64,000 nt of DNA, from NCBI RefSeq assembly GCF_017356015.1, contig NZ_JAFIQV010000029.1, forward strand, positions 38,236 through 102,235, read 5' to 3'. A program made the position numbers and the translations under genes. Shown piece after piece: positions 1-8,490 of the stretch. Each line of letters begins with the position of its first letter. The stretch's first letter is position 1. The notes beneath the pieces are model-generated. The model was not told where the DNA came from. It ran no database searches and saw only the letters and a list, made by a program, of their open reading frames with translations. Source of the stretch: Azospirillum sp. SYSU D00513 (GTDB lineage: Bacteria > Pseudomonadota > Alphaproteobacteria > Azospirillales > Azospirillaceae).

Positions 1-870
1 CACCCGGACGTCCGCGTCTACGAGGTGCGGGAGGGCGAGCGGCATGTCGGGCTCTTCATCCACGACAATTTCGCCCGCGCGGAGAAGCGGTCCGGCGCCT
101 GGATGAGCAGCTACCGCGATTACGAATCCTTCGACGGGACCGTCACCCCGATCATCGTCAACAACAACAACTTCGCCAAGGGCGAGCCGACCCTGCTGAG
201 CTTCGACGAGGCGGAGACGCTCTTCCACGAGTTCGGCCACGGTCTGCATGGGCTGCTCAGCAACGCGCGCTACCCGTCCCAGTCCGGCACCTCGGTGCGG
301 CGCGACTTCGTGGAGTTCCCGTCCCAGGTCTACGAGCACTGGATGGCGGCGCCCGAGAATCTTCGCAAATACGCGGTGCACTACAAGACGGGGCAGCCGA
401 TCCCGGACGAGCTTTTGGGCCGGCTGCTCGCCGCGCGGACCTTCAACCAGGGCTTCGGCACGGTGGAATACACGGCCGCCGCCCTGCTGGACCTGGAGTT
501 CCACACCCACCCGGACCCGGGGTCCCTCGACGTGCCGGCCTTCGAGCGGGAGGTGCTGGCGAAGATCGGCATGCCGGCGGAGATCGCCGTCCGCCACCGC
601 CCGGCCCATTTCCAGCACCTCTTCGCGGGCGACGGCTACGCCGCCGGCTATTACGCCTATCTCTGGGCGGAGGTGCTGGACGCCGACGGGTTCGAGGCCT
701 TCGCCGAGGCCGGGAACATGTTCGATCCAGCCCTCTCGGCGCGGCTGAAGGACATCTACCAGGCCGGCGACACCCGCGACCCGATGGAGCTGTATGTCGC
801 CTTCCGCGGCCGCGAGCCGCGGATCGAGGCGCTTCTGAAGCACAGGGGCTTGACGGCGAAGGCGGCGTAA
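1..870 (+). CDS. M3 family peptidase, C-terminal part (5' end outside window)
   Basis: This is the C-terminal part of a zinc oligopeptidase of the thimet/Dcp (M3) family, which cleaves short peptides or peptidyl-dipeptides in the cytoplasm or periplasm. The frame is open from base 1, so the gene begins upstream; about 289 residues are visible. The zinc-binding, catalytic motif HEFGH lies at bases 226-240. The third-ligand helix (EFPSQVYEHW) follows about 25 residues later. The later segment with HFQHLF and GYAAGYYAYLWAEVLDAD is characteristic of Dcp and oligopeptidase A. An internal ATG at base 25 is not the true start because homology extends upstream of it. Family assignment is firm; the choice between dcp and prlC is not possible from this part. 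Confidence 0.93.
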   Translation, partial: HPDVRVYEVREGERHVGLFIHDNFARAEKRSGAWMSSYRDYESFDGTVTPIIVNNNNFAKGEPTLLSFDEAETLFHEFGHGLHGLLSNARYPSQSGTSVRRDFVEFPSQVYEHWMAAPENLRKYAVHYKTGQPIPDELLGRLLAARTFNQGFGTVEYTAAALLDLEFHTHPDPGSLDVPAFEREVLAKIGMPAEIAVRHRPAHFQHLFAGDGYAAGYYAYLWAEVLDADGFEAFAEAGNMFDPALSARLKDIYQAGDTRDPMELYVAFRGREPRIEALLKHRGLTAKAA

Positions 871-924
871 GGCAGCCCTTTGTGTCTGGGCCGGGACATC
901 AGGCCGGATCCTAAGGAGGAACAC

Positions 925-2037
925 ATGACCAAACGCATCGCCCTCGCCACAACGATGGCGCTTCTTTCCGGCACCTTCCTGACCGGCGCCGCCCATGCCG
1001 ACATCGTCATCGGCATCGGCACCGCCACCACCGGCGCTGTCGCGGCGCTTGGCCAGCAGTCCGTCATGGGCGCCGAGCAGGCGGTCAAGGACATCAACGC
1101 CAAGGGCGGCGTGCTCGGCCAGAAGCTCGTTCTGAAGGTCGGCGACGAGGCCTGCGATCCCAAGCAGGCCGTCGCCGTCGCCAACCGCTTCGTCTCCGAC
1201 GGGGTGGTCGCCGTGGTCGGCCATCTCTGCTCCGGCGCCAGCATCGCCGCCTCGGACGTCTACACCGAGGAAGGCATCGTGATGGTCAGCCCGACGGCGA
1301 CCAGCCCGGCCCTGACCGAGAAGGCGCGCGAGAACATCTTCCGCGTCTGCGGCCGCGACGACCAGCAGGGCGTCGTGTCCGGTCAGTACATCGCCGAGAA
1401 GTTCAAGGGCAAGCCGGTCGCCGTCGTCGACGACAAGCAGGCCTACGGCAAGGGCCTGGCCGACGTCGTCGAGAAGACGCTGAAGGACGCGGGCGTGGGC
1501 GTCGCCTACCGCGGCTCCGTCACGGCCGGCGAGCGCGACTTCGCAGCACTCGTCACCGCGCTGAAGGACAAGAACGTCGAGGCGGTCTATTACGGCGGCT
1601 ACCATCCGGAACTCGGCCTGATCGCCCGCCAGTCGCGCGAGATGGGGCTGCAGGCACAGTTCATCGCCGGCGACGGCCTGAACAACGCCGAATACTGGTC
1701 GATCACCGGCCCGGCCGGCGCGGGCACCCTCTACACCGACAGCCCGTCCGCGGCCGACAACCCGGCGGCGGCCCAGCTCGTCAAGGCCTTCGAGCAGGCC
1801 AAGCAGGATGCCGGCAACTTCGCCTTCTACAGCTACGCCGCGGTGCAGGTCATCGCCGAGGGGCTGAAGAAGGCCGGTGCCGCCGACGGCAAGAAGCTCG
1901 CCACCGCTCTGCACGGCAACAGCTTCGACACGGTCGTCGGGCAGATCCAGTTCGACAAGAAGGGCGACGTGGTGAAGCCGGCCTACGTGCTGTACGAGTG
2001 GCGCGACGGCAAGAACGTCCAGCTCACCGGCAAGTAA
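925..2037 (+). CDS. Branched-chain amino acid ABC transporter, periplasmic binding protein
   Basis: This is a periplasmic leucine/isoleucine/valine-type binding protein (LivJ/LivK, type I fold) of 370 residues that would deliver amino acids or related compounds to a HAAT-family ABC transporter. The start was chosen at ATG 925 because AAGGAGGA lies six to eight bases upstream; a longer reading from 880 lacks such a site. Residues 1-22 form a signal peptide ending AHA. The mature protein opens with DIVIGIGTATTG and contains the LivJ-like VVGHLCSGASIAASDVY and DDKQAYGKGLAD segments. No permease or ATPase genes lie beside it, so it is an orphan binding protein here. A strong hairpin terminator follows. 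Confidence 0.93.
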   Translation: MTKRIALATTMALLSGTFLTGAAHADIVIGIGTATTGAVAALGQQSVMGAEQAVKDINAKGGVLGQKLVLKVGDEACDPKQAVAVANRFVSDGVVAVVGHLCSGASIAASDVYTEEGIVMVSPTATSPALTEKARENIFRVCGRDDQQGVVSGQYIAEKFKGKPVAVVDDKQAYGKGLADVVEKTLKDAGVGVAYRGSVTAGERDFAALVTALKDKNVEAVYYGGYHPELGLIARQSREMGLQAQFIAGDGLNNAEYWSITGPAGAGTLYTDSPSAADNPAAAQLVKAFEQAKQDAGNFAFYSYAAVQVIAEGLKKAGAADGKKLATALHGNSFDTVVGQIQFDKKGDVVKPAYVLYEWRDGKNVQLTGK

Positions 2038-2082
2038 GCCTGGGCTTCTCCCCAAGGCTCGCGTGGCGTGTGAACGGAAAAG

Positions 2083-2111
2083 AAGGCAAGCCCGACAGGG
2101 CTTGCCTTTTT
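2083..2111 (+). terminator. Bidirectional rho-independent terminator
   Basis: An 11-bp stem (AAGGCAAGCCC, loop GACA, GGGCTTGCCTT) is followed by a T run on the plus strand. Its complement gives a hairpin followed by TTCTTTTCC on the minus strand. It sits between the converging binding-protein gene and slyX and abuts the slyX stop codon, so it probably serves both. Confidence 0.85.
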
Positions 2112-2353
2112 CAATAATGCGGCGGGGGCTGGTCGTCCTGGGGGGAGCGCTCAAAGCCGCCGGCCTCGACGTCCGCGAGCCGTTCCTTCAGGCGGCGGAC
2201 CTGCAGGTTCAGCAGGTCGATGGCCCGGCCCTGCTCGAACAGCACGGCCGACATCTCCTCCGCCATGCGCTCGTGATGGGCGAGGCGGATCTCCAGCTCG
2301 GTCAGACGGGCTTCGGCGCCGCCGCTCGGGGCGGGCGTGGCTGGCTCGGTCAT
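2111..2353 (-). CDS. slyX: SlyX family protein
   Basis: This is an 80-residue SlyX-family protein, a short coiled-coil protein of unknown function found across Proteobacteria. The core LTELEIRLAHHERMAEEMS then LLNLQVRRLKERL matches the family's heptad pattern, and the C-terminus ends in the typical proline-rich PPPHY. ATG 2353 was chosen over an upstream in-frame start at 2443 because family members begin just before the coiled coil and a GAGG lies about eight bases upstream. It runs divergently from the gluconokinase fusion, with a shared 196-bp promoter region. Confidence 0.85.
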   Translation of the reverse strand: MTEPATPAPSGGAEARLTELEIRLAHHERMAEEMSAVLFEQGRAIDLLNLQVRRLKERLADVEAGGFERSPQDDQPPPHY

Positions 2354-2549
2354 AGGAAGAACCTCGGGCTGGTCAAAGCGGGCGCACTGTCGTCCACTCT
2401 CACGCGGAACGCAATTCAGGATGGCGCCCCGCCCGCTGGACAAAGCGCGGCGGGGCCGCTATGCCCACGGCCGGATTGGTGTTTTCGGGCCGGACCCGGC
2501 TGCCGCGCCTGCGTCGCGGCGGGGCGGGTGTCCGGCGGAGCGAGGGTGA

Positions 2550-4484
2550 ATGATCGTCGTCGTCATGGGTGTGTCCGGGTCCGGCAAATCGACCGTCGGC
2601 CAGATGCTGGCGGAAGGCTGGGGCTGCGCCTTCAGCGACGCCGACAGCTTCCACCCGGCCTCCAACGTCGAGAAGATGAGCCGTGGCGTGCCGCTGACCG
2701 ACGAGGACCGCATTCCCTGGCTGCGCGCCATCCGCGCCGCCATGGAGGAGTCGCTGGCCGCCGGGCGCGACCATGTCTTCGCCTGCTCCGCCCTGAAGCG
2801 GGAATACCGCCACATCTTGGCACCGGACGGCACCGCGACGGGGGAGGTGGTGTTCGCCCATCTCAGCGGCTCGGCGGAGCTGATCCGGGAGCGGCTGGGT
2901 GCCCGCAGCGGGCATTTCTTCGATCCCGCGCTGTTGCAGAGCCAGTTCGACACGCTGGAGGCGCCGGACGACGCCATCCTGGTGGACATCCGCCGGAGCC
3001 CGGAGGACATCGTCGCGGACCTGACGCGGGTCCTGCGGCCGGACAGCACGATCGAGGAGGACAGGGGCATGACGGTAGCTGGCGGCGCGACGATGGGCCT
3101 CGTGGGGCTGGGGGTCATGGGCCGCAACCTGGCGGCCAATCTGGCCGATCACGGCGTCACGGTCGCCGGCTACGACCTCGGCGCCGAGCAGCGCGCGGCC
3201 TTCGCGGCGGCCGTGCCGAACGGCGTCACCTGCGGCACCCTGTCGGAGATGCTGGAGAAGCTGCCGACCCCGCGGCTGATCCTCATGATGGTGCCGGCGG
3301 GCGCGCCGGTGGACGCGCTGCTCGCCTCGCTGCTGCCGGTGCTGTCGCGCGGCGACGTGGTGATCGACGGCGGCAACTCCCACTACCGCGACACCCAGGC
3401 GCGCGTGCGCCGGGCCGCCAACATGGGGGTGGAGTTCATCGGCCTCGGCGTGTCGGGCGGGGAGGAGGGCGCGCGGCGCGGCCCCTCGCTGATGGCCGGA
3501 GGAACGGAGGAGGCGGTCGGGCGCGTCGCCCCGCTGCTGCGCGCCATCGCGGCGCGGGCACCGGACGGGGAGCCCTGCTTCGCGCGGGTCGGGCCGGATG
3601 GTGCCGGCCATTTCGTGAAGATGATCCACAACGGCATCGAATATGCCGATATGCAACTGATCTCCGAGGGCTACCACCTGCTGCGCAACCTCTGCGGCTT
3701 CTCCTACGAGAAGCTCGCGGAGACCTTCTCCGCCTGGAACGAGGGGGAGCTGGCCTCCTACCTGATGGAGATCACGACCGCGATCCTGGGCAAGGCCGAC
3801 CCGGAGACGGGCGCCCCGATCCTGGAGATCATCCGCGACGCCGCCGGCCAGAAGGGCACGGGCCACTGGGCCTCGACCACGGCGATGGAGCTGGGCATGC
3901 CCGCCCCGACCATCGCCGAGGCGGTCTTCGCCCGCAGCCTGTCGGCCCTGAAGGAGGAGCGGGTGGCCGCGGCGGCGGCCCTGCCGGTGGCTCCGCCGGC
4001 CGCCCTGTCGGACACCGAGGCCGAGGCGCTGGCCGCCGCCATCGGCGACGCGCTGCTGGCCGCCCGCATCGCCGTCTATGCCCAGGGCTTCGCCGTCATC
4101 GCCGCGGGCAGCCGCGAGTTCGGCTGGAACATCGACATGGCCGCCGTCTCCTCCATCTGGCGGGGCGGCTGCATCATCCGCGCGCGGGTGCTGGAGCGCA
4201 TCCTGACCGCGCTGCGCCGCACGCCGGACCTGCCCAACCTGATGCTGGACGAGGAGCTGTCGGGCCTGGTCCGCCAGGGCGAGGCGGGCTGGCGCCGCGC
4301 CATCGGCGCCGCCGTCGCCGCCGGGGTGCCGGTCCCCGCCATGGGTTCCGCGCTCGCCTATTGGGACGGCTACCGCACCGGGCGGCTGTGGGCCAACATG
4401 ATCCAGGCCCAGCGCGACTTCTTCGGCGCGCACGGCTACGAGCGGCTGGACCGCCCCGGCAAGACCCACACGGACTGGAGCTGA
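2550..4484 (+). CDS. Gluconokinase / 6-phosphogluconate dehydrogenase fusion
   Basis: This 644-residue protein joins two consecutive enzymes. Residues 1-173 are a GntK-type gluconokinase (gluconate + ATP to 6-phosphogluconate) with P-loop GVSGSGKST at 7-15 and the FHPASNVEKMSRGVPLTDEDR substrate region. Residues 174-644 are a full-length 6-phosphogluconate dehydrogenase, which oxidatively decarboxylates that product to ribulose 5-phosphate. It has nucleotide loop GLGVMG (186-191), the GGEEGARRGPSLM signature, catalytic Lys357 and Glu364, and the C-terminal RDFFGAHGYERLD. At the junction the DNA keeps GAGGAGG (3054-3060) eight bases before an in-frame ATG (3069). Free dehydrogenase could therefore also be made. 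Both active sites look intact. The gene appears to be transcribed alone. Confidence 0.95.
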   Translation: MIVVVMGVSGSGKSTVGQMLAEGWGCAFSDADSFHPASNVEKMSRGVPLTDEDRIPWLRAIRAAMEESLAAGRDHVFACSALKREYRHILAPDGTATGEVVFAHLSGSAELIRERLGARSGHFFDPALLQSQFDTLEAPDDAILVDIRRSPEDIVADLTRVLRPDSTIEEDRGMTVAGGATMGLVGLGVMGRNLAANLADHGVTVAGYDLGAEQRAAFAAAVPNGVTCGTLSEMLEKLPTPRLILMMVPAGAPVDALLASLLPVLSRGDVVIDGGNSHYRDTQARVRRAANMGVEFIGLGVSGGEEGARRGPSLMAGGTEEAVGRVAPLLRAIAARAPDGEPCFARVGPDGAGHFVKMIHNGIEYADMQLISEGYHLLRNLCGFSYEKLAETFSAWNEGELASYLMEITTAILGKADPETGAPILEIIRDAAGQKGTGHWASTTAMELGMPAPTIAEAVFARSLSALKEERVAAAAALPVAPPAALSDTEAEALAAAIGDALLAARIAVYAQGFAVIAAGSREFGWNIDMAAVSSIWRGGCIIRARVLERILTALRRTPDLPNLMLDEELSGLVRQGEAGWRRAIGAAVAAGVPVPAMGSALAYWDGYRTGRLWANMIQAQRDFFGAHGYERLDRPGKTHTDWS

Positions 4485-4523
4485 CGGCCCAACCCTCGAA
4501 GGCACGGGCTTTCGAAATTTTTT

Positions 4524-4574
4524 GGCCCTTCCGTCTTGAAAGCCGAATTTCGGGGCTTGCAAGGCGGAAGGGCC
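4524..4574. repeat. 10-bp inverted repeat downstream of gntK-gnd
   Basis: GGCCCTTCCG (4524-4533) and CGGAAGGGCC (4565-4574) are exact inverted arms 31 bases apart, just after the fusion gene. There is no T run after the second arm, so this may be a structured 3' end or rho-dependent stop rather than a classical terminator. The whole 328-base gap 4485-4812 otherwise holds only this element and the rpoH promoter. Confidence 0.4.
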
Positions 4575-4652
4575 TTACCAATGTTACGGTCCATCGCAGC
4601 CCGGCCCCCGCGGCAAACCCGGCCGGAGCGTCGCGAATTATACACGCCCCCT

Positions 4653-4681
4653 CTTGAAGGCCGGGGCGTCATCCCCATTTA
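4653..4681 (+). promoter_or_regulatory. Sigma-32 (RpoH) heat-shock promoter of rpoH-hflX
   Basis: CTTGAA (4653-4658), a 14-base spacer, then CCCCATTTA (4673-4681) matches the known sigma-32 consensus (CTTGAA, 11-15 bases, CCCCAT) without a mismatch. It lies about 125-130 bases upstream of rpoH on the same strand, implying that RpoH activates its own gene and the adjacent hflX. Confidence 0.75.
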
Positions 4682-4812
4682 TGTATTCGTTCCCGACAGA
4701 TCATCATTGAAACGGCTGGTCCTGGGCCACAGCAGCCGACCCTTCCCTCCCCATTCGTCCGAGCGGCTGAGACGATGGCGACCTGAAGGGCGGACAGGCA
4801 GGACAATCGAGC

Positions 4813-5730
4813 GTGTCGGGTCAGGAGACATCATTGACTGAACCGTTCGTTTCCGACGAGCCTCTGAACCTCTATCTCAAGGACGCCCGCAAGTACGACT
4901 ATCTGACGCCCGAGCAGGAGCGCGACTATGCCCAGCGCTGGCACGACCGGCAGGACCGCCGTGCGCTGGACAAGCTGATCGGTAGCCACCTGCGGCTGGT
5001 GTTCAAGATGGCGCGCGGTTTCCAGGGCTACGGCCTGCCGCTCGCCGACCTCGTGGCGGAGGGCAACGTCGGCCTGATGCAGGCCGCGCAGAAGTTCGAG
5101 CCCGAGAAGGGCTTCCGCTTCGCGACCTACGCGTCCTGGTGGATCCGTGCGGCGATCCAGGAGTATGTGCTGCACAACTGGTCGCTCGTGAAGATCGGCA
5201 CGACGGCGGCGCAGAAGAAGTTGTTCTTCAGCCTGCGGCGGCTCAAGGCCCGCATGCAGGAGCTGGACAACGGCGACCTGTCGCCGGAGACCGTCGACTT
5301 CATCGCGACCGAGCTGAGCGTGCCCCGGGAAGAGGTGGTGGAGATGAACCGCCGCCTGTCCATGGACAGCTCCCTCAACGCCCCCTTCGGGGAGGACGGC
5401 GACGCGGAGTGGCAGGACCAGCTCACCGATGACCGGGCCAGCCAGGAAGCCGTCGTCGCCGACGCGGAGGAGCGCAAGGAGCGGCTGGACTTCCTGAAGC
5501 TCGGGCTCGACGCGCTGGACGACCGCGAGCGGCAGATCCTGGTCGCGCGCCGTCTGGCCGAGGAGCCGCTGACCCTGGAGGAGCTGAGCCAGCGCTTCCA
5601 CGTGTCGCGCGAGCGCGTCCGGCAGCTTGAGGTTCGTGCGTTCGAAAAGGTGCAGAAGGCCGTCATGGCCCGCGCCAAGCAGCAACAGATCGCGACGACC
5701 AACCAGGCCCGCGAATGGATCCGCGCCTGA
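4813..5730 (+). CDS. rpoH: RNA polymerase sigma-32 factor RpoH
   Basis: This is the heat-shock sigma factor of about 300 residues, which directs RNA polymerase to chaperone and protease promoters. Region 2 is seen at residues 52-125, including GLPLADLVAEGNVGLMQA and the FATYASWWIRAAIQEYVL helix that reads the -10 element. The RpoH box QKKLFFSLRR at 134-143 separates it from the housekeeping sigma factor. Region 4 near 255-285 carries the LEELSQRFHVSRERVRQLE helix-turn-helix. The GTG at 4813 has a weak ribosome site. An in-frame TTG at 4834 has AGGAG six bases upstream and may be the real start, shortening the protein by seven residues. hflX follows after 23 bases. Confidence 0.95.
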   Translation: MSGQETSLTEPFVSDEPLNLYLKDARKYDYLTPEQERDYAQRWHDRQDRRALDKLIGSHLRLVFKMARGFQGYGLPLADLVAEGNVGLMQAAQKFEPEKGFRFATYASWWIRAAIQEYVLHNWSLVKIGTTAAQKKLFFSLRRLKARMQELDNGDLSPETVDFIATELSVPREEVVEMNRRLSMDSSLNAPFGEDGDAEWQDQLTDDRASQEAVVADAEERKERLDFLKLGLDALDDRERQILVARRLAEEPLTLEELSQRFHVSRERVRQLEVRAFEKVQKAVMARAKQQQIATTNQAREWIRA

Positions 5731-5753
5731 CGCGCGGGACTGAAAAGGATCGT

Positions 5754-7109
5754 ATGACCACCCATCACGGAACTGATCTCGGTACCGTTCGGGCGCGCGC
5801 CGGCAATGGCCGCGCCCTCATTCTCCACCCGGTCCTGCGCGGGGCCGAAACCGACCGCAGCCCGGAGGCCTCCCTGGAGGAGGCCGTCGGCCTCGCGGCG
5901 GCCATCGAGCTGGAGGTGGCGCACGCCGCCGTCGTCAAGCTCAACCAGCCGCGCCCGGCCACCCTTCTGGGCGGCGGCGTCATCGAACAGTATGCGGCCC
6001 TGCTGGCCGAGGCGCGGGAGCGGGGCGAGGACATCGATCTCGTCATCCTCGACCACGCCCTGACCCCGGTGCAGCAGCGCAACCTGGAAAAGGCGTTCCA
6101 GGCCAAGGTCATCGACCGCACCGGCCTGATCCTGGAGATCTTCGGCGAGCGCGCCCGCACGCACGAAGGCCAGCTCCAGGTCGAGCTGGCGGCGCTGAGC
6201 TACCAGAAGTCGCGCCTCGTGCGGTCCTGGACCCACTTGGAGCGGCAGCGCGGCGGCTTCGGCTTCCTGGGCGGCCCCGGTGAATCCCAGCTCGAGATGG
6301 ACCGGCGCCTGATTGGCGACCGGATCATCAAAATCAAGAAGGAGCTGGAGGAGGTCCGGCGCACCCGCGGCCTGCACCGCAAGGCGCGCGCCAAGGTGCC
6401 CTATCCGGTGGTGGCTCTGGTCGGCTACACCAACGCCGGCAAGTCTACCCTGTTCAACCGGATGGCCGGCGCCGACGTGTTCGCCAGGAACCTGCTGTTC
6501 GCCACGCTCGACCCGACCATGCGGTCGATCGGGCTGCCGACGGGCCGCAAGGTGATCCTGTCCGACACGGTGGGCTTCATCTCCGACCTGCCGACCCATC
6601 TGATCGCGGCCTTCCGCGCCACGCTGGAGGAGGTTCAGTCGGCGGACATCATCCTGCACGTCCGCGACATCGCGCATCCCGACACCGAGGCCCAGAAGGC
6701 CGACGTGGAGGCGATCCTGCGCGATCTCGGCATCGACCCGGAGCATGACGCCCGGGTGATTGAGGTCGCCAACAAGATCGACGCGCTGGACGCGGAGGCG
6801 CACGATGCGGCCATCGCACGGACCGAGCGTTCCGACAGCGCCTGCGCGGTGTCGGCCGTCACGGGCGAGGGTCTGGACCGGCTCTTCGCCATCCTCGACC
6901 GCCGCATGACGGCGGGCCGCGAGGTGGTGGAGATGGACGTGGAGCACGCCGACGGCGCCACGCTCGCCTGGCTCTACGCCCACGGCGAGGTGCTGGACCG
7001 CCGCGACGACGACCGCCATGCCCACCTGCAAGTCGCCATCGAGCCGGCCCTGCTGGCCCGCATGGCCAAGCAGGGCGGCGGCGCCCGCATGGCACGCCAT
7101 GCGGCCTGA
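5754..7109 (+). CDS. hflX: GTPase HflX
   Basis: HflX is a ribosome-associated GTPase that splits stalled or heat-damaged 70S ribosomes. The 451-residue protein has the N-terminal HflX domain (about 20-205, with the glycine-rich GGFGFLGGPGESQLEMDRR motif), the G1 loop GYTNAGKST (224-232), the G3 DTVGFISDLP and the G4 NKID. ATG 5754 has AAAAGGA upstream. In many Proteobacteria hflX follows hfq; here it follows rpoH by 23 bases and presumably shares its sigma-32 promoter, which fits a role in heat stress. A strong terminator lies 27 bases downstream. Confidence 0.96.
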   Translation: MTTHHGTDLGTVRARAGNGRALILHPVLRGAETDRSPEASLEEAVGLAAAIELEVAHAAVVKLNQPRPATLLGGGVIEQYAALLAEARERGEDIDLVILDHALTPVQQRNLEKAFQAKVIDRTGLILEIFGERARTHEGQLQVELAALSYQKSRLVRSWTHLERQRGGFGFLGGPGESQLEMDRRLIGDRIIKIKKELEEVRRTRGLHRKARAKVPYPVVALVGYTNAGKSTLFNRMAGADVFARNLLFATLDPTMRSIGLPTGRKVILSDTVGFISDLPTHLIAAFRATLEEVQSADIILHVRDIAHPDTEAQKADVEAILRDLGIDPEHDARVIEVANKIDALDAEAHDAAIARTERSDSACAVSAVTGEGLDRLFAILDRRMTAGREVVEMDVEHADGATLAWLYAHGEVLDRRDDDRHAHLQVAIEPALLARMAKQGGGARMARHAA

Positions 7110-7135
7110 GAAGGGCTCGCGGGTTTCAAAATTGA

Positions 7136-7166
7136 AAGGGCTGCCGGAAACGGCGGCCCTTTTTTT
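7136..7166 (+). terminator. Rho-independent terminator of rpoH-hflX
   Basis: The stem AAGGGCTGCCG, a GAAA tetraloop and CGGCGGCCCTT is followed by an unbroken T run. It sits directly after hflX and closes the rpoH-hflX transcript. Confidence 0.88.
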
Positions 7167-7300
7167 ACTTCCTGCGGAAAGGGGCCAGGGCATCGCAACC
7201 CAGCCTTTCCAGAACGATGGCCCCTGCGCGCTGTTGGTGCCGGTCTGCAGATGACGTCCGCCAACCGAAACGCCCCCAACTGAAACGGAGATCCCCGACC

Positions 7301-8176
7301 ATGCCCACGCCCGACGCGTCGAAATCCGGAAGCTTCAAAATCGGCGGGGAGATTGCCGTCAACCGGCTCGGCTTCGGTGCCATGCGGATCACCGGACGGG
7401 GGATCTGGGGGGAGCCGGCCGACCGGGCGGAGGCGCTCCGCACGCTGAAGCGGCTGCCCGACCTCGGCGTGACCTTCATCGACACGGCGGACTCCTACGG
7501 GCCGGACGTGTCGGAGGAGCTGATCCGGGAGGCGCTGCATCCCTATGCCGGGACGCTGGTCGCCACCAAGGGCGGGCTGGTGCGCACCGGGCCGGACCGC
7601 TGGATTCCGCTGGGCCGGCCGGAATACCTGATCCAGGAGGCGCACCGCAGCCTGCGCAAGCTGGCGGTGGAGCGGATCGGGCTGTGGCAGCTCCACCGCA
7701 TCGACCCGACCGTGCCGCGCGACGAGCAGTTCGGGGCCATCCGCTCGCTCATCGACGACGGGATCATCCGCCACGCCGGCCTCAGCGAGGTGTCCGTTGC
7801 GGACATCGAGGCGGCTTCGAAGGTCTTCCCGGTCGCGACCGTGCAGAACCGCTACAACCTCGTGGACCGCACGAGCGAGGCGGTGCTGGACCATTGCGCC
7901 GCGAACGGCATCGGCTTCATCCCCTGGTACCCGCTGGCGGCGGGCGACCTCGCCAAGCCCGGCTCGCTGCTGGACAGCATCGCCAGGCAACATGGCGCCT
8001 CGCCGGGCCAGATCGCGCTCGCCTGGATACTCAAGCGCAGCCCGGTCATGCTGCCCATCCCCGGCACCTCCAAGGTGGGGCACCTGGAAGAGAATGTCGC
8101 GGCGGCGGACATCACGCTGACGGACGAGGAGTTCGCGGCACTCGACCGCGCCGGCAAGGCGCAGCACGAGGGGTGA
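7301..8176 (+). CDS. Aldo/keto reductase
   Basis: This is a 291-residue NADPH-dependent aldo/keto reductase of the TIM-barrel superfamily, probably cytoplasmic, reducing aldehydes or ketones. The catalytic tetrad is visible: Asp and Tyr in FIDTADSYG (near residues 63-71), Lys in VATKGG (near 90) and His in LWQLHRID (near 130). The C-terminal IPGTSKVGHLEEN loop binds the cofactor's 2'-phosphate. ATG 7301 was chosen for ACGGAG upstream and for the family's usual N-terminus; upstream in-frame codons read as arginine/proline-rich non-coding DNA. The gene is single. The substrate cannot be inferred from sequence. Confidence 0.93.
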   Translation: MPTPDASKSGSFKIGGEIAVNRLGFGAMRITGRGIWGEPADRAEALRTLKRLPDLGVTFIDTADSYGPDVSEELIREALHPYAGTLVATKGGLVRTGPDRWIPLGRPEYLIQEAHRSLRKLAVERIGLWQLHRIDPTVPRDEQFGAIRSLIDDGIIRHAGLSEVSVADIEAASKVFPVATVQNRYNLVDRTSEAVLDHCAANGIGFIPWYPLAAGDLAKPGSLLDSIARQHGASPGQIALAWILKRSPVMLPIPGTSKVGHLEENVAAADITLTDEEFAALDRAGKAQHEG

Positions 8177-8490
8177 GCCGGGCGGGGCTGAGCCGGGATG
8201 GGGTGGCCCTCGCCCGGCCGGCGTCCGGCTGTATCGTTGCGAAAAGCGCTACCCGTGCACGGCCGGGGCGACAAGCGCGGTATTCGGTAGCAAACACACC
8301 CAGGGCGGAGAGGGGCTGATCTGGCCCGACATACGCCTTCCGACGAAAGCTTCGTGACTCTTCCAGTTGCTTTGGCGTGCTCGCTCCAGTAGCGCCCAGG
8401 CTCAGGTGCGCAACATAATGATGCGTGAGAGTCGCTGTTCCTCGGCGCGTCCAATGCTCCATACTCCTTTGAACCATAGGGAGCGCAGGC
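8177..8490. other. Intergenic region with a repeat copy, no gene seen
   Basis: No plausible gene was found in these 314 bases. The plus-strand reading at about 8272-8316 encodes a short tail (ARYSVANTPRA) closely resembling the last residues of the gene at 9290-9844. It looks like a fragment of a duplicated gene end rather than an expressed sequence. Confidence 0.5.
8278..8306 (+). repeat. 29-bp inverted repeat, left copy
   Basis: This 29-base segment, beginning CGGTATTCGG and ending ACACCCAGGGC, recurs on the opposite strand at 9297-9325 with two mismatches. The right copy is the 3' end of a real gene. The pair frames about 1 kb containing the excalibur gene and the amber-interrupted gene. 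Confidence 0.7.

Noticed and set aside
2063..4657. An 864-codon plus-strand frame overlapping the gntK-gnd fusion
   Set aside because: It is the +1 shadow of the fusion gene, rich in Arg, Gly and Pro with no domain.
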